Positions 1-6,028 of a DNA stretch of 6,531 bases are shown here, one piece after another. Below the pieces are notes generated by a model. That model was given only the letters and a program-made list of their open reading frames with translations. It did not search any database and was not told the origin of the DNA. Made by a program: the position numbers and the translations under genes. This stretch comes from Lachnospiraceae bacterium UBA2868 (GTDB taxonomy: Bacteria; Bacillota_A; Clostridia; Lachnospirales; Lachnospiraceae). The DNA is taken from assembly GCA_002350465.1 (NCBI GenBank), contig DEEW01000180.1, positions 5,277-11,807 on the forward strand, read 5' to 3'. Every line of letters starts with the position of its first letter. Positions within the stretch are counted from its first letter, which is position 1.

Positions 1-218
1 CAGTACGTTGCAATGACGCTTCGAAGCTTTGTGTATTCCCTGTCGGGATACGAGCTTATAGCATCAATGTGAGAAGCCAATTCGCGTTTTAAAAGTGCAG
101 ACACGCCAAGCGGATTGACGTTTGCCGAAAAACTAACTATATCCTCTTTTTTGATCCCGTAAATCTCTTCTATTTTTTCAAGATCACTGCCGTGAAAATG
201 GTCTTTATGCTTTAGCAT
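1..218 (-). CDS. PLP-dependent aminotransferase, HisC/CobD-like (N-terminal part only)
   Basis: This is the first 72 codons of a leftward gene that runs off the left edge; the ATG is at 218-216. The translation begins MLKHKDHFHGSDLEKIEEIY and continues with SFSANVNPLG (residues 29-38) and SSYPDREYTKLRSVIA (residues 55-70). The pattern HGxD, then F(S)xNxNPLG, then YPD.EYxxLR is the typical N-terminus of class I/II aminotransferases close to histidinol-phosphate aminotransferase (HisC) and threonine-phosphate decarboxylase (CobD). The NPLG segment forms part of the substrate pocket in that family. The PLP-binding lysine lies beyond the window, so the exact substrate cannot be decided. The start is supported by a good ribosome-binding site 9 nt upstream and an in-frame stop just before it. 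It is transcribed divergently from the main operon, and nothing in the sequence ties its function to that operon apart from the shared control region. Confidence 0.85.
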   Translation of the reverse strand, partial: MLKHKDHFHGSDLEKIEEIYGIKKEDIVSFSANVNPLGVSALLKRELASHIDAISSYPDREYTKLRSVIATY

Positions 219-224
219 AACTTA

Positions 225-253
225 TTGCACCCCTATTCTATTTTTGATATACT
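225..253 (+). promoter_or_regulatory. Candidate rightward promoter of the four-gene operon
   Basis: TTGCAC (225-230) is a partial -35 that keeps the important TTG. After a 17-bp spacer comes TATACT (248-253), a 5/6 match to the -10 box, preceded by TG at 245-246 to make an extended -10 (TGATATACT). The start would be near 260, leaving a leader of about 88 nt before the GTG at 348. It is the best forward candidate in the intergenic region but weaker than the leftward one. The -10 box sits inside the inverted repeat. Confidence 0.45.
228..234 (-). promoter_or_regulatory. Ribosome-binding site of the aminotransferase gene
   Basis: On the minus strand AGGGGTG lies 9 nt before the ATG at 218. It pairs well with the 16S anti-Shine-Dalgarno and fixes the start codon. 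Confidence 0.7.
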
Positions 254-268
254 AATTTAGTATGCTAA
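249..268. promoter_or_regulatory. Overlapping inverted repeats, possible operator shared by both promoters
   Basis: ATACTAA-T-TTAGTAT (249-263) is a perfect inverted repeat with 7-bp arms around one base. A second one, TTAG-TATG-CTAA (257-268), overlaps its right half, so the core TTAGTAT/ATACTAA appears in a staggered array. The site covers the -10 and start of the rightward promoter and the first 20 or so transcribed bases of the leftward promoter. The size and symmetry fit a dimeric winged-helix repressor such as a MarR- or GntR-type protein, but no regulator gene is in the window and the family assignment is a guess. It could also fold as a weak AU-rich hairpin in either leader. Confidence 0.4.
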
Positions 269-277
269 CGTGCCCGA

Positions 278-306
278 ATTATACCACTTGAGCACTTTTG
301 CGTCAA
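278..306 (-). promoter_or_regulatory. Leftward sigma-A promoter for the aminotransferase gene
   Basis: Reading the minus strand, TTGACG (306-301) is a 5/6 match to the -35 box. After exactly 17 bp comes a perfect TATAAT -10 box (283-278), with an upstream TGn extension (TGG directly before TATAAT). The predicted transcription start is the A at about 271, giving a leader of roughly 53 nt to the ATG. The match is close to ideal, so this should be strong unless repressed. The inverted repeats at 249-268 fall just downstream of the start, a classic repressor position. Confidence 0.7.
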
Positions 307-331
307 AGTTTTTTCTTCAAAAATCTCAATG

Positions 332-342
332 AAAGGCGGTGA
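332..342 (+). promoter_or_regulatory. Strong ribosome-binding site that fixes the start of the 1186-aa protein
   Basis: AAAGGCGGTGA matches the full consensus AAAGGAGGTGA with one mismatch. The spacing from the GGCGG core (335-339) to the GTG at 348 is 8 nt, which is ideal. The in-frame GTG at 339 lies inside the site itself and cannot be served by it, so 348 is preferred as the start. Confidence 0.75.
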
Positions 343-347
343 ATAAA

Positions 348-3300
348 GTGAGAAGCGTGATCGACAGATACTCTGACGGTTTCTTTGATTACGACTGCGG
401 TAAATTACTGTTTTCCGTAGCCAAGATTGAAGCCGATATGCCTCAGGGTAATCTGTTCGAGGGAGACTTCACACTTTCTTCCGATGACGGGAGGGATTTT
501 TCCGCCACAATATATACATCAAGCATGAGGCTTGTCTGCAGAAACGATCATGTTGAAGATGAGCCTGAGGCAACAATACATTACGTTTTTGACTCTACCG
601 GCCTTGAGAGCGGGGATGTCGTAAAAGGTGATATTCAAGTGGTATCCAACGCCGGAGAGTATTACCTTCCATTCGTTTTTTCCATATCATACGGAATTGT
701 TCAGGGCTCCATCGGGAATGTGAGAAATCTGTTTCACTTTACCAATCAGGCACAGGTCAACTGGAAGGAAGCTGTCGAGCTTTTCTATTCACCGTCCTTC
801 GCGCTTGTTTTTGGCGGAAATGACCGCATTCACTATGACAAGTTCAGGGGGCTTTCCAATATCCCCAATGACCCGCAGGCAGTTGATGATTTTCTTGTTG
901 CGATTAATAAAAAGCGTCCCGTTGTTTACTCTGTAGACAGGACGAAATTTGAATACAATGATGTTTCCGACAATGTTGAGTGTGAGTTCTTGCTTCACAA
1001 ATCCACATGGGGAAACATACACGTCGAGCTCTCGACAGATGTTCCGTTTATCAGGTTTGAAAAGAACATAATAGATGCGGATGATTTTATCGGGAATGAC
1101 CACCTTGTTAAGTTTACGATCATCGGGGATGCGCTTCACGAGGGAAGAAACTTCGGAACCATCACCGTAACGTATGCTCACGGAAGCTTCGATATAGGCA
1201 TTATCGCACGCCACAGAGCGCGTATCGATGCAAAGCGCGCTTCCCGTCGTGAGAAGAAAAATCTTACGCTGCGGCTTATGCGCCAATATATTGATTTTCG
1301 CATGAAGAAGACAAATGTGGGATCATGGGTCAGGGAATCAATGAAGGTTGTGGAGCGCATGAACGCACTTGATGATAAGAATCCCGTATCACGTATGTAT
1401 CAGGCACAGCTCCTTGTAGTTCAGCGCCGCGAGAATGAAGCCCAGTGGGTATTAAACCACGTTGAGAATGAGATGAACATCGCGGAGTGTCCGGCTCCTT
1501 ACAGAGCGTATTTTATGTATCTGCAGACACTCGTCAACCGCGAAGATGATTACATTAATGAAACGGCAAAAAAGGTTAACGAACTGTTCGAGGAAAATCC
1601 CGACAGCTTTGAAATATTGTGGACACTTCTGTATCTTGATGAGGACCTTGCGGATAATGCCACCCGTAAGCTTGGGCTGATCGAGAAAATGTACGAGGGT
1701 GGATGCAAATCACCGATACTATACATCGAAGCATATAACTTCTTTGTGGCAAATACAGAGAAGTTGAATAAGCTTACGGATTTTGAGATTCAGGTGCTGT
1801 TGTTTGCGGCAAAGCTTGGTGTAATGGACCCGGAAGTTATGAAGCAGTTTTTATATCTGGCGGGTAAACAGCGGGAATTCAATCCCCTTTTGTATAAGCT
1901 CCTTGATATGTGCTACGACATTTCCGAGGATGGCGATATAATTGAAGTTGTTGCCACAATGCTTATAAAGGGCAATCTTTCCGGTCCGGGATATTTCAAA
2001 TGGTTTGACAAGGCTGTCAGGATGCAGCTTCGCATTACCAAACTGTATGAGTATTATATGTATTCAGTTCCCTCTGATTATGATGGAATAATCCCGAAAT
2101 CGGTTCTTATGTATTTCGGATTCAGAAACGATATGAACTATCACAGGATCGCATTCCTCTATGCGAACCTGATCGATCATAAGAGAGAGTATGCCGATAC
2201 ATACGATACTTACCGTGAGCATATGCAGGTATTTGCGGTAGAACAGATCGAACAGGAGCACATTGACGGCAACCTTGCGAAGATCTATTCGGATGTGCTT
2301 TTCATAGAGATGATCAAGCCCGAAATGGCACGACATCTTTCCAGGATTCTGTTTGCATATGAAGTTAAAATAGATGATCCTCTTGCCAAGAATGTTGTTC
2401 TTGTGCAGTCGCAGTTTGAAGGAGAGATGATCTTTAAGATTGAAAACGGATATGCGTATCCCACGATCTATTCGGGAGATTATATGCTTTTTACCGAGGA
2501 TTCGTCATCAAGGCGTACCGTGATCGATTCTTCCAATACGAAAAAACTGCTTAACGAAGCAGTATATATGCAGGCTATCAGATACTATGTCATGGATAAT
2601 GTCTACTTCGATATGTATATGTGTGAGGGCAGGAAGCATTACGTGACCGTTGATGATTCAAATGTTGAATTTTGCAGGGAGCTTGCCGAATCGGATGTCG
2701 TAAGTGAGTATTACAAGCGTGATATAAGAATGGCGCTCATTCAGTATTACTATGACAATGATCAGGTTACAACTCTTGATGATTTTCTGCTTAACATGGA
2801 TATCAAGGTTCTGTCCGCCAAGGACAGGGCAACTGTCGTTAAGTTTATGACGCGCCGGGGAATGTTCGAAAAAGCCTATCAGATAATGTGCATTTACGGA
2901 ACGGAGGAAATCGCAGCCAAGGATTGTGTCGGCGTGTGCAGCCATATGATACAGGAGAAGGACAGTATTCCGGATACACTTCTGATCAAGCTTTGCTACT
3001 ACGCGTTTGATAACGGAAAATATGATGATGTACTGCTCCGTTATCTTGCAGAGAATTATAACGGTCTTACAAAACAGTTGCGTAATATATGGAAAGCTGC
3101 ACGGAATTTTGAGATAGATACTTTTTCACTGATGGAAAGATTGATCGTTCAGATGCTTTATACGCACACGACGGTAGGTGAGAAGGAAGATATATTTGAG
3201 GAGTACAGCAGGAACGCGGTGGGAACAAAAGTACAGCTTGCATATCTGTCGTATTGCTCATTTGAATACTTTGCAAAAGAGCGGCTCACAGATGAGCGTG

Positions 3301-3908
3301 TTTTTGCTCAGATCATCAGCTTGTACAGGCAGGGTGAGCAGATAAACGATGCTTGCAAACTGGCTCTTCTAAAGCATTATTCGGAGGATAAGAGCGGCCA
3401 GACCGAGAAGATCAAGGGTATGCTCAGGGAGTTTCTTGTGGACTTTATGCACAGAAATACTTACTTCAAGTTCTTTGCACAGTATGTGGAACTCGTCCCG
3501 GAAATATCCGATTATCTCGACAAGACCATTATCGAATACAGAACCAATCCGAACAACCGGGTAATGCTTCATTACATACTTGAAAACGGCAGAGATGATG
3601 ATGAAAATTATCATACCGAGGAAATGAGAAATATGTTCGGCGGCGTATTTACGAGAGAGTTTATTCTGTTCTTCGGGGAAAATCTGCAGTATTACATTAC
3701 AGAAGAACAAAACGGCAAGGAGCTGCTGACTGCCAGTGATTCACTGTCGGTTAGTGACACAAGTGATGCGAGAGTCGAGTCCAGGTACTCGATGATAAAC
3801 GATATGGTTGTATCAAGAACCGTTAAAGATGATAATACACTGCTTGATATAATGCGCGAATATGTTGAAGCGGATGCATTTGCGCATAAGGTATTTAAAC
3901 TACGATGA
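348..3908 (+). CDS. Giant beta-sandwich plus alpha-solenoid protein, DUF5717-like
   Basis: This is a cytoplasmic protein of unknown function with 1186 residues from the GTG at 348; starting at the GTG at 339 would add MNK. From memory it resembles the DUF5717 family of Lachnospiraceae. Residues 1-116 are beta-rich and Ig/BACON-like, with the closing strand pattern VVKGDIQVVSNAGEYYLPF. Residues about 117-195 are a mixed connector. Residues about 196-286 form a second beta domain ending NFGTITVTYAHGSFDIGI. A very basic linker (288-305, 9 Arg/Lys in 18 residues) leads into a long helical-repeat region that resembles degenerate TPRs, for example around residues 335-400 and 535-675. A beta-rich insertion at about 680-768 interrupts the helices, which then continue to the C-terminus. 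I see no signal peptide, membrane helix or enzyme motif. It is the first gene of the operon, and its TGA overlaps the next ATG (ATGA), which suggests coupled translation and matched amounts. A binding or scaffold role is inferred from the architecture only. Confidence 0.9.
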   Translation: MRSVIDRYSDGFFDYDCGKLLFSVAKIEADMPQGNLFEGDFTLSSDDGRDFSATIYTSSMRLVCRNDHVEDEPEATIHYVFDSTGLESGDVVKGDIQVVSNAGEYYLPFVFSISYGIVQGSIGNVRNLFHFTNQAQVNWKEAVELFYSPSFALVFGGNDRIHYDKFRGLSNIPNDPQAVDDFLVAINKKRPVVYSVDRTKFEYNDVSDNVECEFLLHKSTWGNIHVELSTDVPFIRFEKNIIDADDFIGNDHLVKFTIIGDALHEGRNFGTITVTYAHGSFDIGIIARHRARIDAKRASRREKKNLTLRLMRQYIDFRMKKTNVGSWVRESMKVVERMNALDDKNPVSRMYQAQLLVVQRRENEAQWVLNHVENEMNIAECPAPYRAYFMYLQTLVNREDDYINETAKKVNELFEENPDSFEILWTLLYLDEDLADNATRKLGLIEKMYEGGCKSPILYIEAYNFFVANTEKLNKLTDFEIQVLLFAAKLGVMDPEVMKQFLYLAGKQREFNPLLYKLLDMCYDISEDGDIIEVVATMLIKGNLSGPGYFKWFDKAVRMQLRITKLYEYYMYSVPSDYDGIIPKSVLMYFGFRNDMNYHRIAFLYANLIDHKREYADTYDTYREHMQVFAVEQIEQEHIDGNLAKIYSDVLFIEMIKPEMARHLSRILFAYEVKIDDPLAKNVVLVQSQFEGEMIFKIENGYAYPTIYSGDYMLFTEDSSSRRTVIDSSNTKKLLNEAVYMQAIRYYVMDNVYFDMYMCEGRKHYVTVDDSNVEFCRELAESDVVSEYYKRDIRMALIQYYYDNDQVTTLDDFLLNMDIKVLSAKDRATVVKFMTRRGMFEKAYQIMCIYGTEEIAAKDCVGVCSHMIQEKDSIPDTLLIKLCYYAFDNGKYDDVLLRYLAENYNGLTKQLRNIWKAARNFEIDTFSLMERLIVQMLYTHTTVGEKEDIFEEYSRNAVGTKVQLAYLSYCSFEYFAKERLTDERVFAQIISLYRQGEQINDACKLALLKHYSEDKSGQTEKIKGMLREFLVDFMHRNTYFKFFAQYVELVPEISDYLDKTIIEYRTNPNNRVMLHYILENGRDDDENYHTEEMRNMFGGVFTREFILFFGENLQYYITEEQNGKELLTASDSLSVSDTSDARVESRYSMINDMVVSRTVKDDNTLLDIMREYVEADAFAHKVFKLR

Positions 3909-5179
3909 AATATATCATAGGATATGATCTGGGCGACTCTATGTCGCAGATCAGTTATTTTGAAATTAATAATTCGGCTCCCGAGACGGTGGCAAGCGAT
4001 GCCGAAGAAGAGCGTCTTGGCATTCCGACTGTGCTGTCGAAACGCAAAGGTGTAGCCCAGTGGGATTTCGGTAATGCGGCAATCAGAGTTTCCCAGAACG
4101 GAACTGCTACGCTTGTGGATCATTTGATGAGCTTTGCCGGTGCCGGTGCCAAAATAGAGATAGAGGGAGAAGCGTATGATGCGACGGATCTGCTGATTCT
4201 GTTCGTCAGAAGATCTCTTAATATGCTGTCCATGATTTTGTCACCGTCGGAAGTTGAATACATGATAATTACGGTTGCCTCTCTCGAGGGGAAACTGGTT
4301 GATGTGGTTGAAAAAATTGCAGGTGCCATGCCTGTTGACCGTGACAGGATCATAATCCAGACATACGAAGAAAGCATATACTATTATCTTCTTCATCAGC
4401 CCAAAGACCTGTGGGAAAGAGATGTTACGGTATTTGATTATTCGGGTCCCTATCTTCGGGCATACCAGCTATGGATGAACAAGGCAACCGAGCCGGTTGT
4501 CGCCTTCGTGGACCGGACTGATTTTAATGAGATCAAGATGCCGAAGCTTATGATGAAAGAGGAGGAATCGGTAGAGAAAGCTGACAGGATCGATGAGATG
4601 ATACTGCAGATTTCTCACGATTATTTTTCCAATAAAGATGTGGGCACTGTATTTTTGCTGGGTGAAGGTTTTGAAGGCGGCTGGTGCAACAAGACTCTCA
4701 AGTTTATGTGCATGGGCAAGCGTGTGTTCCAGGGACGCAATATGTACTCGAAGGGTGCATGCTATTGCGGCAAAGATAAGGCACAGCCCTGTGAACTGAA
4801 CAAAGAATATGTTTTCCTGGGTCCCGATAAACTCAAGTTTAACCTCGGCCTTAAGATGATAGTAGCGGGGGAAGAGGAATACCTTGCTGTGGCGGACGCA
4901 GGAGAGAACTGGTATGATTCGGGCGTGACATATGATTTTGTCCTTGGAGAGTCCAAATCGGTTCCGCTCATTATGACGCCGCTTGACGGCAAAGGTGTTG
5001 AGAATATCGAAATAGAACTGTCCGGACTTCCGGACCGTCCTGCAAAAGCATCAAGACTCAGACTTACGGTTTCTTTCGAGTCGGAGACAAGGATGAAGAT
5101 AGAAGTGGAAGATCTCGGCTTCGGAGAATTCTTCCCGTCCACAGGCAGAAAGTGGGAGAAAATCATAGAGTTCAGATGA
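3905..5179 (+). CDS. Divergent Hsp70/actin-fold protein with an SBD-beta-like C-terminus, DUF5716-like
   Basis: This 424-aa protein reads as a minimal Hsp70-like protein. Phosphate-1 loop: IIGYDLGDSMSQISY (residues 4-18), comparable to GIDLGTTNS. IPTVLS (40-45) and FGNAA (55-59) match the Hsp70 TPSVV and VGxxA segments. YMIITVASLEG (119-129), EKIAGAMPVDRDRII (136-150) and ESIYYYLL (156-163) follow the Hsp70 order AVITVPA, AGL, RIINEPTAAALAY. Phosphate-2: VFDYSGPYLRAY (176-187). Adenosine motif: VFLLGEGFEG (249-258). Residues about 300-424 resemble the Hsp70 beta substrate-binding domain, with IELSGLPDRPAK (370-381) and TVSFESETRMKIEVEDLG (388-405) matching the LxGIPPAPRG and VTFDIDANGIVNVSAxDKG stretches. 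No helical lid follows. The usual catalytic Lys of VGxxAK, the Glu of NEPT and the GGGT loop appear replaced. Cysteines cluster at 261, 269, 286, 288 and 296. The start overlaps the previous stop by 4 nt; the nearest SD-like AAGG is 13 nt away, so translation is probably coupled. From memory the family is DUF5716; the Hsp70 relation is my inference. Confidence 0.88.
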   Translation: MKYIIGYDLGDSMSQISYFEINNSAPETVASDAEEERLGIPTVLSKRKGVAQWDFGNAAIRVSQNGTATLVDHLMSFAGAGAKIEIEGEAYDATDLLILFVRRSLNMLSMILSPSEVEYMIITVASLEGKLVDVVEKIAGAMPVDRDRIIIQTYEESIYYYLLHQPKDLWERDVTVFDYSGPYLRAYQLWMNKATEPVVAFVDRTDFNEIKMPKLMMKEEESVEKADRIDEMILQISHDYFSNKDVGTVFLLGEGFEGGWCNKTLKFMCMGKRVFQGRNMYSKGACYCGKDKAQPCELNKEYVFLGPDKLKFNLGLKMIVAGEEEYLAVADAGENWYDSGVTYDFVLGESKSVPLIMTPLDGKGVENIEIELSGLPDRPAKASRLRLTVSFESETRMKIEVEDLGFGEFFPSTGRKWEKIIEFR

Positions 5180-5202
5180 TGGTAATGGGTTATGGCTTCT
5201 GA
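5176..5202 (+). other. Eight-codon mini-ORF bridging the second and third operon genes
   Basis: ATG at 5176 overlaps the TGA of the 424-aa gene (ATGATGG) and encodes MMVMGYGF before a TGA at 5200-5202. That stop lies one base before the in-frame ATG at 5204 of the next gene. The third gene has no good Shine-Dalgarno of its own, so ribosomes that terminate and reinitiate here could feed it. It may be chance; there is no evidence that the peptide itself matters. Confidence 0.25.
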
Positions 5203-6028
5203 AATGTATCTGTGCCTTGGGGCACTCTCCACAACTCCATATTTTTTGTCGGGCCTTGGGGTAAATATTTATTCCATGGATGAGCTTTGCTATTACCTTT
5301 GTGTGAATGCATATATTCTTGACAATGATCTTATAGATGTAAGACTGTGCGATTATATGCGTGACAATCTTGATATGGCACCTCTGGCGGCTAAGCTTCG
5401 CAAGATGATAAAAGAGGGTAAGACTCTCGGTGAGATGGTAACAACCATTCTTATTGACACGAAGTACTGCAATGATGAAGAGATAGCAAGGATCAAACAG
5501 GTACTTGTTGATAATGCATCACTTTCGTTTGCAGCAAAGAGAAAAGTTCGGGGTGACAATCTTCTGTGTGCGAACAAGTATCCGAGAGCCATCGAGGAAT
5601 ATCAGTATGTTCTGTCGGTACTGAACAAGGAAGAGGAGCCTGAACTGTACAGCAGTATATTGCACAATGTAGGGTGTGCATACGCCCTTATGTTCCTGCT
5701 TGATAAAGCAGCAGATTATTTTAAGCAGGCTTATGAGATCGATGAGTCAAGAGAAAGTCTTGTGCTGTATCTTGTCTGTCTGCGTCTTACCGCAAAAAAG
5801 GAAGAATATGACAGGATTGTTGTCAAGAACGGATATGATGAGAGAATTGCACTTGAGGCAGTAAGGATAATGACATCTGCCAGAGAGTCTGAGGCAGATA
5901 CTCCCTATGCCGATGCGATGAATGATATACTTGAGCTTCGCGATTCCGGAAGGGTATCGGAGTTCTACGCGGCACTTGATGTTGCACTTGAAGAATGGAA
6001 ACAGGAATACAGGAGAACAATGTCTTGA
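5192..6028 (+). CDS. TPR-repeat protein
   Basis: This is a cytoplasmic 278-aa protein, probably a protein-protein interaction adaptor. Residues 6-105 form a distinctive N-terminal helical region starting YLCLGALSTTPYFLSGLG and containing NIYSMDELCYYLCVNAYIL (25-43). It is unlike ordinary TPR sequence and is probably a family-specific domain. Two TPRs follow: residues about 116-150 (KRKVRGDNLLCANKYPRAIEEY) and about 153-186 (ILHNVGCAYALMFLLDKAAD, then YFKQAYEID), with the usual small and aromatic positions (G161, Y164, A173, F177, A180). The remaining 90 residues are helical and may hold decayed repeats. The gene begins 12 nt after the preceding stop. The ATG at 5192 has only a poor ribosome-binding site; the ATG at 5204, which would give MYLCLG as the N-terminus, is an equally good candidate. 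Its stop overlaps the next start. TPR proteins often bind Hsp70 partners, which suits its position beside the Hsp70-like gene, but that link is inferred. Confidence 0.88.
   Translation: MASEMYLCLGALSTTPYFLSGLGVNIYSMDELCYYLCVNAYILDNDLIDVRLCDYMRDNLDMAPLAAKLRKMIKEGKTLGEMVTTILIDTKYCNDEEIARIKQVLVDNASLSFAAKRKVRGDNLLCANKYPRAIEEYQYVLSVLNKEEEPELYSSILHNVGCAYALMFLLDKAADYFKQAYEIDESRESLVLYLVCLRLTAKKEEYDRIVVKNGYDERIALEAVRIMTSARESEADTPYADAMNDILELRDSGRVSEFYAALDVALEEWKQEYRRTMS
6011..6016 (+). promoter_or_regulatory. Ribosome-binding site supporting the TTG start of the fourth gene
   Basis: AGGAGA inside the end of the TPR gene lies 8 nt before the TTG at 6025. The good site at ideal spacing, plus the TTGA overlap, supports this uncommon start codon. 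Confidence 0.65.

Noticed and set aside
339..347. GTG at 339 as start of the 1186-aa protein
   Set aside because: It sits inside the ribosome-binding site; the GTG at 348 has ideal spacing instead.
789..1286. Antisense open frame of 165 codons inside the 1186-aa gene
   Set aside because: It lies wholly within a convincing coding frame, has no recognisable protein pattern, and has the Cys/Ile-rich look of a shadow frame.
2811..2827. Hairpin CTGTCC-GCCAA-GGACAG
   Set aside because: A 6-bp stem within coding sequence and without a T-tract; not a terminator.
3692..4123. Antisense open frame of 143 codons across the first and second operon genes
   Set aside because: Both sense frames are clearly coding here, the product is low-complexity Ser-rich, and no supporting start signal is apparent.
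4137..4151. Short tandem repeat GCCGGT
   Set aside because: Only two copies, encoding Ala-Gly; no sign of a repeat array.
5020..5035. GC-rich hairpin GTCCGG-ACTT-CCGGAC
   Set aside because: It is inside the codons of the conserved SGLPD segment and has no T-tract, so it is best explained by coding constraint.
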